From NCBI GenBank assembly GCA_033807775.1, contig CM066324.1, forward strand, positions 133,291,501-133,355,500: DNA of 64,000 bases, given 5' to 3'. Made by a program: the position numbers and the translations under genes. The notes under the pieces were generated by a model. That model did not search any database, was not told where the DNA came from, and saw only the letters and a program-made list of their open reading frames with translations. Positions 41,607 to 53,407 of this stretch are shown piece by piece (the stretch's first letter is position 1; each line of letters opens with the position of its first letter). This DNA is from Saussurea involucrata (lineage: Eukaryota > Streptophyta > Magnoliopsida > Asterales > Asteraceae).

Positions 41607-44600
41607 ATGGCAAGTGGCACTAGACAAAGGAATCAGAGAAGAGGAAGGAATTCGGGTGAAGAGAATCCACCAATAGGAACAGGGGGAAGATGAGGAGATC
41701 GTGGTAGAGGCAGAAACGGAAGAGAAACTGGGGGCCGAACTGGGGGTAGAACACAACCGCATGGTACAGAGTTTGTTACACGGGATGATCTGTCCGCTGA
41801 AATGGGGAGATTACAGGATAGCATTCAAGCCATGTTCGAACGTAATCGTCATAATGAAACTGAAAGACCAGATCTGGAACATGAAGTGGAGATGCCACTT
41901 ACCTCTACTGTTTTACCGGTAATGAAAAGGTGTGACTATAAAATGTTTCTTAGTTGCAAGCCCCCTACATACTCAGGAGATCGGGATCCGGTAAAAGCTA
42001 TGAGATGGCTGAAAGAAATCGAGGCTATCTTCAAAACGTGTAAATGTGCTGAACAAGATAAAATACTGTATGGAACTGCAATGCTAAAAGGTGATGCTCT
42101 GTATTGGTGGGAGGCTCATATAGAATCGAGAGGAGCGGATGTATATTCTACTATTTCATGGGAGGAATTTGTGTTAGCTTTTACAACACACTTCTGTCCA
42201 CAAGCTGCTGTCAGACAATTGGAAGAAGAATTTATGAACCTACAACAAGGGAATTTGTCAGTCATAGACTATACAGCACGATTCTTAGAAAAATCTCGCT
42301 TTGCAGGATATTATGTTGCTACGGAGAAGATGAAAATGGAAAGATTTATCTATGGGTTAAATTCAGAGGTCCGAAGATTGGTGACTGCCACAGGGCCAAA
42401 TACTTTTACAGCTGCGGTGAATGCTGCAGAAAATGTAGAACGAGATAATAAAAGGGATGCCGGAGATAGGAGCTTGGGGAAAAGGAAATGGGAAGGACCA
42501 CCACAGGATTCAAGGAAGCCTAGATTTCAAAGGTTTGATAACCGTCCGACGTTTCGACCAGTGGATAGACCATGTCCAAGATGAAATCGTTACCATCAGG
42601 GAAATTGTCAAGTGGAGTCGCGGGTTTGTTTTATGTGTGGGAAAACCGGTCATGTTGTTAAAGATTGTCGATTAACGCGGTTTTGCTTTTTGTGTAATTC
42701 TCCGGATCACCTCCAATCAGACTGTCCAAGAGGTAGAATACAACAAGGGGGTACATCCGGGAAACCAACCATTACTAGACCAGTAGTCCCAAGAATAGAA
42801 CCGCCGAAAACGAGGGGCCGTACATTCCAAATGACAGCTAAAGAGGCGGAGGAAACTCCAGATGTGGTCACAGGTACATTTTTCATAAACTCCACGCGTG
42901 CTAAAGTGTTATTTGATTCCGGTGCAAACCGATCTTTTGTGTCTCCCTCATTTGCTGCTCACATGCATTTAGAGCCGAAAATGTTAAAACATGCTTTATT
43001 AGTAGATACAGCAAATGATAACCAAGTGGCAGTTAAAGAGGTTTTTGATTGTTGCATGATAAATATAGAGGGATGTGGGGTACCGATACAACTATTTCCT
43101 ATAGAGTTGATCGAGTTTGATGTGGTCGTGGGGATGGATTGGTTAGCTGAAAATCGGGCTAACATAGTTTGTGATAAGAAAATAATCAATGTCGTTTTAC
43201 CTGATAAGAGATCAGTAGTGATTTATGGAGATCGTAAGAATCATCAGTCCAATCTTATAACTATGATAAAAGCCCGTAAATGTGTTAGTAAGGGTTGCTC
43301 GAGTTATTTAGCCTATGTGATAGATAGTAGGCCTGAAAAGATTAAGCTGGAAGATATTTCCATTGTTAGTGAATACCCAGAAGTTTTTCCTGAAGACTTG
43401 AATAGTCTTCCTCCTGTTAGGCAAGTAGAATTTGGTATAGACCTGGTACCTGGAGCCACTCCAATCGCTCGTGCGCCGTACAGACTAGCACCTCCAGAAA
43501 TGAAAGAAATGATGGCACAACTTCAAGATTTATCTGATAAGGGCTTCATCAGACCTAGCTCTTCGCCATGGGGTGCTCCAGTTTTGTTTGTAAAGAAGAA
43601 AGACGGTTCAATGAGAATGTGTATTGACTACCGGGAGCTGAACAAGCGTACGATTAAAAATAAGTATCCACTTCCTAGAATTGATGACCTCTTCGATCAA
43701 TTAGTTGGAGCTTGTTACTTCTCCAAGATTGATCTCAGATCTGGCTACCATCAGTTGAAGGTTAAGGAAGAGGATGTTTTAAAGACTGCTTTTCGCACAA
43801 GATACGGTCACTATGAATTCTTGGTGATGCCTTTCGGATTGACGAACGCTCCGGCTGCTTTTATGTATTTGATGAATCGGGTATGTAAGCCGTATCTCAA
43901 TAAAATTGTCATAGTATTTATCGATGATATACTTATCTATTCCCGATCCAAAGAGGATCACACGCAACATCTTCGTTTGATTCTGGAGTTACTGAAGAAA
44001 GAAAAGTTGTACGCTAAGTTCTCTAAATGTGAATTCTGGTTGCGGGAAGTTCAGTTTTTGGGTCATGTAGTTTCAGAGAAGGGTATACAAGTTGATCCAG
44101 CGAAAGTGGAAGCAATTGAAAGATGGGAACCGCCGAAGACGGCAACCAAAGTACGTAGTTTTCTGGGTCTAGCTGGATACTATCGGAAATTTATAAAAGA
44201 CTTTTCTCGAATCGCGACGCCATTGACTAAGCTAACTCGGAAGAATTTAAAGTTTGAATGGAAAGCAGAACAAGATGAGGCATTCAGAATATTGAAGGAG
44301 AAGCTCTGCAGCGCGCCGATATTGGCATTGCCAGAAGGTTCCGATGATTTTGTGGTCTACAGTGATGCTTCTAAGTTGGGATTGGGATGTGTACTTATGC
44401 AACGTGGAAAGGTGATTGCCTATGCTTCTCGTCAGCTAAAGGATCATGAAAGACAATATCCTACTCACGATATGGAGCTTGCAGCAGTTGTCTTTGCATT
44501 GAAGATTTGGAGACATTATCTTTATGGTTCTAAATGCCAAATTTTCACTGACCATAAGAGTCTCCAACATCTTTTCGATCAGAAGGAACTGAATATGAGG

Positions 44601-46205
44601 CAAAGAAGATGGTTGGAATTGGTAAATGATTACGATTGTGAAATCCTTTATCACCCCGGGAAGGCGAACGTGGTAGCAGATGCATTAAGTCGTCAAGAAA
44701 GAAGTGGAACGATAAAAGCGATATCGCTACGAGCTGAACTCCTTCCAAATATCTTTGACGAATTACTGAAGTGCCAAATAGATGCTTATCAGGAAGAAAG
44801 TTTGAAATCAGAACGATTAGTGGGAATATCAGCATTGCTTGGGAAAGACGACCGTGGGTTATTGTGTATGGGAAACAGAATTTGGGTGCCTTGTTTGGGT
44901 GGATTACGTGATCGTGTACTACAAGAAGCTCATCAATCTCGATTTTCTATTCATCCAGGTACAAATAAAATGTATAGAGATTTGAAACAATTCTATTAGT
45001 GACCGGGAATGAAGAGAAGTGTTGCTAAATATGTGGAAGATTGTACTACCTGCAAGAAAATAAAGATTGAACATCAGAAGCCGTTTGGTCAGTTACAACG
45101 ACTAGATATACCAATGTGGAAATGGGATCAGATCACTACTGATTTTATTACCAAGTTGCCTAGAACTTCAAAGGGATTCGATTCTATTTGGGTGATTGTG
45201 GATAGATTGACGAAGTCTGCTCATTTCTTGCCGATAAAAGAAACTGATTCCTTGGAACGTTTAGCTAAATTGTATATTAATGAAATAGTAACTCGACATG
45301 GAGTTCCAATCTCGATTATTTCTGATCGAGATAGTCGTTTTACTTCTAGATTTTGGAGAAGCTTTCAAAAAGAGATGGGAACGCAGGTAAAGTTAAGTAC
45401 AGCATATCATCCTCAGACTGACGGGCAGAGTGAAAGAACAATCCAGACTTTAGAAGATATGCTTCGGGCTTGTATAGTTGATTTTGGGGGATCGTGGGAT
45501 AAACATCTGCCTTTGATAGAATTTGCCTACAACAACAGTTATCATTCCAGCATTCAAGCGGCACCGTTTGAAGTACTGTATGGAAGAAAATGCAGAACGC
45601 CTCTGTGTTGGAATGAAGTGGGGGAGAAACAATTAGCGGGGCCATAAATAGTACAGTTAACAGCAGATAAAATTACTCAGATTCGGGACAGATTGAAAAC
45701 GGCTCAAGACAGACAGAAAAGTTATGCAGATCGACGACGGAAACCGTTAGAGTTCCTAGTCGGGGAAATTGTGATGTTGAAAGTTTCGCCCTGGAAAGGA
45801 GTCATACGTTTTGGGAAGCAAGGTAAACTCAGTCCGCGGTATATTGGGCCATTTGAAATTACGGAAAGAATTGGTGAAGTAGCTTACAGATTGGATCTTC
45901 CGCCGGAATTAAGTAGGATTCACAACGCCTTTCATATATCAAATTTTCGAAAGTGTTTGATTACACCCGACCAGGCAGTCTCTCTACCAGATATCCAGGT
46001 TGATGAAAAGTTGAACTACGTGGAGGAACCAGAAGCTATAGTTGATCACAAGGTCAAAGTATTGAGGAACAAAGAGATCAGGCAGGTAAAGGTTCAGTGG
46101 AAACATCATAGAGGTCAGGATGCGACGTGGGAATCAGAGTCAGAAATGAGAGCCAAATACCCTCATCTGTTTGCTCAATCGAATTCCGGGACGGAATTCT
46201 TTTAA
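41607..46205 (+). pseudogene. gag-pol polyprotein of F, one frame with five stop sites
   Basis: The ATG at 41607 (MASGTRQRNQRRGRN) opens a single frame that can be followed to 46205. Domains: retrotransposon gag (about 41930-42460); zinc knuckles CFMCGKTGHVVKDC and CFLCNSPDHLQSDC near 42630-42720; retropepsin VLFDSGANRSFVS near 42908; reverse transcriptase from about 43430, with YRELNKRTIKNKYPLPR and VFIDDILIYS near 43915; RNase H VYSDASKLGLGCVL near 44356; integrase with a zinc-binding region around 44930-45060 and DRDSRFTSRFW and YHPQTDGQSERT; then VKVQWKHHRGQDATWESE, a chromodomain-like end that in relatives directs insertion to heterochromatin. Stops: 41691 (TGA), 42582 (TGA), 44997-45002 (TAG TGA), 45645 (TAA). 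Most look like C-to-T or G-to-A changes. Confidence 0.92.
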
Positions 46206-46213
46206 GGAGGAGA

Positions 46214-47826
46214 TGTTGTAATAACCAGGTATTTTATTTTTGGTATCTTATTTTTATTTTTATAAATTTTTATGTTAGTATGTATTAAGATAAGAAGCTT
46301 GAGGTAAGTTTTAAATTTAATTGGGAGTTTGGGGGTAAATCTTGCCAATTAAGAGAAATATAGGGTTTGAAGGTAAAAATGAAGATATTTATTTTGCCAA
46401 ACCGCCTCATGTGTTATGAGAGGGTAGGGTGTAGTTCATTTAGGATAGTGAGTATCTTGTGAGAGTGTGTGAGTGTGTGTGTTCGTTTACGTGAAGAAGG
46501 AAAGAGAGAGAGATAGAACCGAAAAGAGGAAAAAGAAGAAGGAATCAAGAGGTTGCTGCAGTGATTTAAAGACCAAATTGAAGTAAACAAGGTAATAATC
46601 CATACCAATTCTTCCTTTTATGTCTAGGAAGTTTTTACACGAGTTTTGAAGTGGGTTTTGATGATTTATGGATGTTTTGGGAAATCTAAGCTTAAGGTTA
46701 GGTTATGTTCATAGTCTTAAACATATCTGCACCTTTACAGTAACCTGCATAGCTTAAAAGTACGATTTCTGGGTTTTTAGGATGAACAGTGAACTGAGAC
46801 ATTCAACGAAGTCGCAATGGTCGATTGAGACTTGGCTTTGGAATCGCAATGGTCGGTTGCGACTTGGTTTGGAATCGCAGTAGTTGATTGCGATTTGGGT
46901 TTGGAATCGCAGTAGTGGATTGCGACTTGGGATTGGAATCGCAATAGTGGGTTGCGATTTAGGGTGAAGTCGCAGTAGATGGTTGCGATTTGGCACTGTG
47001 CATTGCGATTCTAATTTACTTTTAGAAGGTTGCGACTTCAGTCGAGGATTTTATAAGCTTAGTTTTAAAAAGAGATATTTGGTATTTTGTGTGATTTCAG
47101 ATTTTGTGAAGGCTGGTCATACGTGATAATTATCTTGGAAAAGCTTTTGTGATAAACATATCAGGTGAGTTTTACTTTAAAAGTATTTTACTGGAATACA
47201 TTACGTGAATAACAAATATTTGATATGTGGTATGAATATGTCATACGTGGGTGATTATAATATATTGAGATATTATAATTACGTGAGTATTATATGGGAA
47301 TATAATACGTGGCCGGGCTTTGGACCGGTGTGTTAAATTGGCTCGCAACCAATTGATATTGGCCATTGGTGGAGGGATAAGGTGGGACGAGATAGGTATG
47401 ATGCATAAATCGTAGTTGGTATTAATTTACGTGTAATATATGTGCTTTTGTACAAAGAGGATTTTGTATAAATGAATTTGTAATGATTTTTAAATATCAG
47501 GGATTTTCTCACTAGACCTTTAGGTCTAACCCTCATTTTCTGTTTTAAAATATGTATTCCAGGTGGTGGATCCAGTAAGACCAAGTGATTAGAACACTTG
47601 TTGGATAGCTTTTGAGGAGATGATCGTTAAGAAAAATGTGGATGCTTTTGTACTTATAAACTTGTTGTTAGTTATGATGTTATCTAAATAGAATCAAGTG
47701 TGTACTGTATTTCTTAAAGTTGTTTTGTCGGACTTTGGGGACCAAATGTGAATTATGAAGTACTTTTGTTGCAAGCATGTAATGAAATATATGATTATAT
47801 GTATGTTTGGATTTTGGGTTGTTACA
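46214..47826 (+). repeat. 3' LTR of F
   Basis: 1,613 bp. An array at about 46811-47040 alternates TCGCA(A/G)T with its inverse complement ATTGCGA at roughly 30-33-bp intervals. GTGAGT-type donor-like CAGGTGAGTT occurs near 47163. AATTG (47827-47831) follows the LTR and could be a target duplication, but the left side is lost. Confidence 0.88.
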
Positions 47827-49300
47827 AATTGTAAGGTATACTTTTTCATTACTTTTTAAAAAAATTAAAACAAATTCTTATTCTTTATGAAAAATTTATA
47901 TTTCATTATAATTTGGTTGTTCTCTTGGTAATTTAATTGCAAGACTATGTTTAACATCCAACTGTCCAACTTCGCTCATCTCTTATAAATCTTCTCTATT
48001 CATCTCATTTCAGGTTTACTTTTTAAAGGTGTATATCATACTTGCTTCGTTTTCTCTCCGTTTTTACTTATCTTGAAAGTGTGTCTGATGACAACAACTT
48101 GAATGAGGAATCGTTGAAAATTTATAAATTTAAATTTTTTAATATTGTTTAATTCTTTATCATTTATATTTGATTGGAAATGTAATAGGTAAATTTGTAT
48201 TATGGTGAACTTTGTGTTATTTTCCTAGCAAGAAAATCATGAGTGACGGAGGAGAAAATAATTGTATGTTGCCCACTTTCTTCAAAAGAAATAGATTAAC
48301 ATATAAACTCTTGCAAGTGTGGCTATGAGGACCATTTTCATATACAACAAATCTACATGTAACAGTTAGTGGAGTTTTTTTGGGTAATTTTGCATACATT
48401 TTGTATGTATATGGTTAATCTACAACATATCCATCTTCTCTTGATATTTCCTCTAGAGTTCTTGCTTTATCCATCTCTCAACTTCTTTTTCTCTATTGGG
48501 TTTTACTTTCTATGTTCACGATATGTTTTTTTAAATTTTTTGTTGGAATCTTAGTGGGTTATCTATTGGTTGCTAAAAAATTCACAACTAATTAACGGTA
48601 AGACAATATTTGTTTGAATAACTTTTTTTCCTTTCGATTTTCAAACACTTAGTAGTCAAACATTTTCAGTATTGTTGTGGATTTCATGAAAATTCCATTT
48701 AAAACAACCATATATCGTAATTATTTTACGTTGCTTCTTTTCCAGGTTAAACTCAATTGCTACGAACTTTGGCTGTATTTCATTATCTTCATATTAACAT
48801 GTATCTAAAGTTCTTCATGGACATTTTCCTTAAGGACATTTTACTTATGTTGGATCTTTTCGGAATTATTATTGTAACAATACAAAAAAATATATATATG
48901 AAGGTCTCTTTGTTAATCAAAACAATATAAATTAAATTGTAAATAAAAAATAATTTGCGTTCAAAATTAGATCTCTTATTGAGAAAAAAGAATAGCATAA
49001 TAGCTATTTGACTAGAGAATGTTAGTCGTTGAACCACACCGGGTCACAGGAGATTGCGTTTTATTATTTGACAGTTAACGAATGGCGAATAATTTGGTTA
49101 CGTATTTCCTAACATAACTTCGTCACCGCGCATGTTGCTTTATTTTCATAAAAAATACTCTAATACATTCATCGTCTTATATTACATTTTATTATCAAAT
49201 TGCGTTTCATCTTAAATTGGTTACACATTTCCTAACATAAATTTCGTCACCGTTCATAGCACGATACCAAATACTAGTATATATATATATATATATATAT
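47827..49300. other. AT-rich sequence without recognisable genes
   Basis: About 1.5 kb of A/T-rich DNA. A 35-bp motif (TTGGTTAC...TTTCCTAACATAA...TTCGTCACCG) occurs twice, near 49094 and 49219. A (TA)n run closes the segment at 49278-49300. Short ORFs here have no recognisable similarity and are not called. Confidence 0.5.
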
Positions 49301-49742
49301 TTGTGTTGCACTTCTATACAAAATGAATGTTATTCCTTGCTATTTTTCCACGGATGGTTTAGAAACTCCACCTATTGGATGACATCATGCTCATGATGTC
49401 ATCTCTCTCACATCATCAATCTCAAAACTTTCCAACCTTTCTCCTATTAAATAAAATAAAATCGATACCTTTCACCTCAAAATTCTCATCTTTGACCAAT
49501 CAAGTTTTTCTAAGACTTTTCTAACCCTTCTCTCTCTCCTCCATTAATTGAGCAATAAATCTTTTTAAGGGCATATCATGATTTCTACACATTAAAATAT
49601 CCAAAAATTCTAAATATGGGTATTTTACAAAATTTAAAGAGTTAAATATACTTCAAAAGAGTTAAACCCATCAAATAACTCAACAATTTATAATTTCAAG
49701 TAAAACACACAAATACTTGGAAAATAACATTTTTGGCATGTA
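49301..49742. repeat. Direct repeat copy 1, probable antisense LTR fragment
   Basis: Matches 51584-52028 closely (442 versus 445 bp). It starts TTGTGTTGCACTTC and ends TTTTTGGCATGTA. It contains ATGACATCATGCTCATGATGTCAT, two short inverted words (total longer than shown repeats elsewhere), near 49378-49402. It may be part of an LTR read on the minus strand. Confidence 0.7.
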
Positions 49743-51128
49743 TGATAATGAGGAAGTCCTGTGCAAGTTTATGGATTGTCTTCCTGATTTTTAGGAAAAC
49801 ATTTGTACTTGTATAAAGACAACCAAGGATCTTGATCACATGCCTCTCACTGCTCTTTATGGAACTCTCTTCAACTATGAGCAGACTAAGCTGCAAAAGA
49901 AATCTGTCATCACAGATATAAAGGGCTATTCTATAGATCTCTTAAGTAACTCTTCCAAAAGAACTATGTGTACTCCAATAATCACCTACCCATCTGACTC
50001 TGACCATGATAGTCAAGAAGATCCAAATGAGCATTCAGAAGCATATCTTAGTGATGCTGATGATGAATGTGAGGAAACTTCATTTGACAAATTATCAGAT
50101 GGAATGGCCAGGATGGATGTGTATTCTAAATCCAAATCTCACTTTTCTTCTGAAAAATCTAAGTTTAGTCGAAAACCCTCCTCTTTTCTCTTAAAACACT
50201 CCTCTTCGGACAAATCTAATGAGGAATGTTTTAACTGTGGTAAAAAAGGTCATTTTGCCTCTGAGTGCAAAAGTAAACGTTTTGAAAAACCCAGAACATC
50301 TTCTTCGGGCCGATTTTCTTCAAAACCGGGAAGATCCAAATATGATTCTTTTAATACAAGAGATTCTGACCGGGCTGAAAGATACAAAGAAAGATACAAG
50401 AGAGAGAAGGAAAGAAATGAAAGGCTAGTCAGAAAGGGAAAGGGTCTGCCTGCTAAAACTCATGATCTGGCAGATGAACCCACATCTGAAAGCGATAAGG
50501 ACATTTCAAATGTGTGCTTCATGGCCCAGATAAATGACATGGATGATCCAGAAGGTCACACCCTCTCAACCGTTCTTGTATCAGCTAAGTGCTTCTCCTC
50601 ATCTTCACAGAATTGACATGTACTCTAGCAAAGATGTATTTACTTCTAATCCTCACCCTTCTTTTTCTATTCAAACACTCTACCTCCATTTTCTTAAAAA
50701 CACCCTTCCCATTATTACCTGCTAGTTCAATCTCTCTCACCTTCACAAACATTTATAAATACCTCACCTTCTGTCAACCCTTATCACCACCCCTCTTAAC
50801 TACACACTCTAACCCTCTCACCTTTTTACCTTACCTCTCACCCTCATTTCTTAAGTCTATCTTTCCTAAATCTATCCTTCCTAAGTCTATCCTCCTTCAA
50901 CACAACCTCATGGATTTGAAGATCCCTCTCATCCTGACTATGTGTACAAATTGGATAAGGCTCTCTATGGTCTTAAATAAGCTCCTCGTGCCTGGTATGA
51001 CACTTTAGCATACTTTTTCAAGTATAATCGGGGTAAGACTAACAACACTTTTTTCATCAAGCTAACCTCAGGTAATCTTATTCTTGTTCAAATCTATGTG
51101 GATAACATCATTTTTGATGTCAAATTTA
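49743..51128 (+). pseudogene. Copia relic G: mid-gag and a reverse-transcriptase fragment
   Basis: It begins inside gag (LCKFMDCLPDF, stop, then DHMPLTALYGTLFNYEQ), continues as a 258-codon open stretch 49840-50616 with zinc knuckle CFNCGKKGHFASEC near 50226 and a basic Arg/Lys/Glu tail, and then loses similarity over a T/C-rich stretch. At about 50905-51120 a reverse-transcriptase fragment appears (DYVYKLDKALYGLK, stop, APRAWYDTL ... ILVQIYVDNIIF) with the YVDD motif changed to YVDN. Protease and integrase are missing. The gag resembles element I more than A/B. Dead copy. Confidence 0.8.
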
Positions 51129-51130
51129 GA

Positions 51131-51219
51131 TGTTAAAAAAATCAAAAAGAGAGAGAGAGAGAGAGAAGAAAAATAAAAAAAAGAGAAAAGAAGAATAAAA
51201 AAATAAAAAAAAGGATTTA

Positions 51220-51271
<52 letters not shown>

Positions 51272-51277
51272 AGGTGG
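51131..51277. repeat. Low-complexity GA/A-rich and (TA)n tract
   Basis: GAGAGA and AAAAGAA runs followed by a (TA)n tract (about 51222-51269) directly before the foldback element. Confidence 0.85.
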
Positions 51278-51527
51278 GTTCAAACGAGGACGCTAACTAT
51301 TTACGAGAAGCACGAGAACGGCCGCCCATGTACAAAATCACATGTGATTCACAGTACAAAATCACATGTGATCCGCGCGGCAAACCGCGCGACTTGCAAA
51401 CCGCGGGCCAAACCGTGCGGGTCCAGAATTTTAATCACATATGATTTTGTATGTGAATCACATGTGATTTTGTACATGGGCGGCCGTACTCGTGCTTCTC
51501 GTAAATAGTTAGCGTTCTCGTTTGAAC
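51278..51527. mobile_element. 250-bp foldback/MITE-like element with 76-bp inverted arms
   Basis: Left arm 51278-51353 starts GTTCAAACGAGGACGC; right arm 51452-51527 is its inverse complement, ending GCGTTCTCGTTTGAAC, with two mismatches by eye. The 98-bp centre is GC-rich (CCGCGCGGCAAACCGCGCG) and repeats the ATCACATGTGAT palindrome seen in the arms. No coding capacity. It lies between (TA)n and (TC)n tracts, and I cannot identify a target duplication, so the superfamily is undecided. Confidence 0.85.
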
Positions 51528-51534
51528 TTTTTTT

Positions 51535-51583
<49 letters not shown>
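51528..51583. repeat. (T)n, (TC)n and (TA)n tract
   Basis: Simple-sequence run joining the foldback element to direct repeat copy 2. Confidence 0.9.
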
Positions 51584-51587
<4 letters not shown>

Positions 51588-52028
51588 GTTGCACTTCTAT
51601 ACAAAATGGATGCCATTCCTTGCTATTTTTCCACGGATGGTTTAGAAACTTTACCCATTGGATGATATCATGCTCATGATGTCATCCCTCTCACATCATC
51701 AATCCCAAAACTTTCTAACCTTTCTCCTATTAAAAAAAAATAAAAAAAATCAATACCTTTCACCTCAAAATTCTCATCTTTGACCAATTAAGTTTTTCGA
51801 AGACTTTTCTAACCCTTCTCTCTTTCGTCCATTAATTGAGCAATAAATCTTTTTAAGGGCATATCATGATTTCTACACGTCAAAATATCCAAAAATCTCA
51901 AATATGAATATTTTACAACATTTAAGAAGTAAAATACTTCAAAAGAGTTAAACCCATCAAATAACTCAACAATTTATAATTTCAAGTAAAACACACAAAT
52001 ACTTGGAAAATAACATTTTTGGCATGTA
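51584..52028. repeat. Direct repeat copy 2, probable antisense LTR fragment
   Basis: Counterpart of 49301-49742 with scattered differences. Unlike copy 1 it continues into 52029-52351. Confidence 0.7.
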
Positions 52029-52351
52029 CAAAGTTTTCACAAATCAACTTGAACTCACCTTGCTAGATTTGGGCTAAATCTAGATTTTCCCCCAAACGTA
52101 AGTTCCTTTGAAGAAACTTGTATCTTCAAGCCAAATTATCCAAAAACCTTAACCACAATGTGAGTCCACCAACCAAAACACTTCTAGCATCACCAAATGA
52201 ACCACACTCTCCAAATCTTCATAATGGAGGGAAGGGGTTGGATGAAACCTTAGAAATTGATGAAGAAGATGAAGGGAAAGGTTTCTAGAAGGGTTAAGGT
52301 CCATAACAATGGTGGGGGTTTGTGTTAAGGAAGAAGGGTGAAGAGGAGAGG
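52029..52351 (-). repeat. Probable LTR/leader relic hosting element B
   Basis: Read on the minus strand, the segment runs from CCTCTCCTCTTCACCC through GCAAGGTGAGTTCAAG into the direct repeat, the style of a gypsy LTR R-U5 region. Element B starts at 52352 inside it, with AGAGG (52347-52351) as possible target duplication. No ORF of interest. Confidence 0.35.
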
Positions 52352-53324
52352 TGTTGATCCAAACCCTCAGTGATTTGATAAATGACCCTCTCTTATATAT
52401 ACTTAGTGAAAATTGTAAGTAAACAATATGTATCAGAGTTTCACTATCGCTGATAAGTACTAAGATCTTCCAGTACCGCTGATAGGAACTCTCGTTCTTT
52501 AGATTAAACATTCAACGAAACTGTTCACCATAATACTCTGAGTCTGTTCAGTACTTATGGTGATCGCTGATAAGTTAGTTGTTTTACTTATGATCCCTGA
52601 AGACAAGTTTCACGTCAACATAGGTTCTACGCTGAAGTCGAAGATCAAGCTCAAGAACCAGCGACAAGTCTCCTAATGAACTGATGCGGATCGGCGAAGA
52701 CTCAGATTTTTCCACTCAACGTGAAGTATCAAGTACAGGACTTTGGCTATCGCTGAAATTTATGATTCGCTGATAAAGAATGATAGATCGCTGAATCAAC
52801 GAAAAGCTGATCATGAAGTCCTCCGTACAAAGTACTTTTGTCTTAACCATCCTTGCACGACTCCGTACGATATGTCAGAAAAGAACCTCCTATTGTCTGA
52901 AATCGTACAACCACTCTGATACTACACTGTTCAAACATGCGGCTACTAAGGTTGTCAACAAAGGTCAATGACATGCAACCATTCAGCTGCTGCCACGTGT
53001 AAAGTGTAAACTGCAATGCATTAAATGCATGCAGTATATAAGAAGAAGAACCCACTTCATTTTGAAGTAACTTGCTAACTCTGGACAAGTTCATCCTTCT
53101 TATCTTGAGATAGGTTATTATTAGTAATTTCCTTCTCCTTCTTAGTGCAAGAAACTTAGTGTTCCAACTTGTTTAGATTTAGGATTTATCCTTAATCTTG
53201 TTTCCGCAACAAGCTGTAAATTGTTAATGATTTATCAATAAAAAATTTAGAAAAGTAAAATTTGTGTGTTTGTATTCAACCCCCCCCCCCTTCTACAAAC
53301 TTGTATAGCCCTTCGGGACCAACA
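52352..53324 (+). repeat. 5' LTR of element B
   Basis: 973 bp, TGTTGATCCAAACCC to TTCGGGACCAACA. Seven CGCTGA words lie in U3 at 52448, 52477, 52565, 52630, 52751, 52768 and 52789. An 11-base C-run (53280-53290) lies 34 bp before the end. Confidence 0.9.
52994..53042 (+). promoter_or_regulatory. LTR promoter of B: G-box and TATA box
   Basis: CACGTG at 52994-52999 and TATATAAG starting 53035. Transcription would begin about 53065, making R-U5 about 260 bp. Confidence 0.6.
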
Positions 53325-53326
53325 AG

Positions 53327-53338
53327 TGGTATCAGAGC
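53327..53338 (+). other. Primer-binding site of element B
   Basis: TGGTATCAGAGC two bases after the LTR. Confidence 0.93.
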
Positions 53339-53407
53339 GGATTTGTTTAATCTCATAAACAAGATCTAATCTATACTAAGATTTCTCTTCCTTGCTATTT
53401 CTGAAAA

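Larger units (their letters stand above)
40337..47826 (+). mobile_element. Ty3/gypsy chromovirus F (Tekay/Del-like), 5' LTR truncated
   Basis: Order protease, reverse transcriptase, RNase H, integrase, then a chromodomain-like C-terminus: a gypsy chromovirus. 5' LTR 40337-41345 (last 1,009 bp only), primer site 41348, one long gag-pol frame, purine tract AAGGAGGAGA at 46204-46213, 3' LTR 46214-47826 (1,613 bp, starts TGTTGTAATAACC, ends GGGTTGTTACA). The two LTR copies align over 1,009 bp without gaps (constant offset 6,481) and I count about five substitutions, so the insertion is recent, yet the coding frame has several stops. Confidence 0.9.

Noticed and set aside
48217..49037. Short ORFs in the AT-rich region after F
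   Set aside because: Length and composition fit chance; no motif or conserved repeat partner.
49278..49300. (TA)n tract as a replication origin or matrix attachment site
   Set aside because: Simple-sequence run of a kind common in plant DNA; nothing else supports the function.
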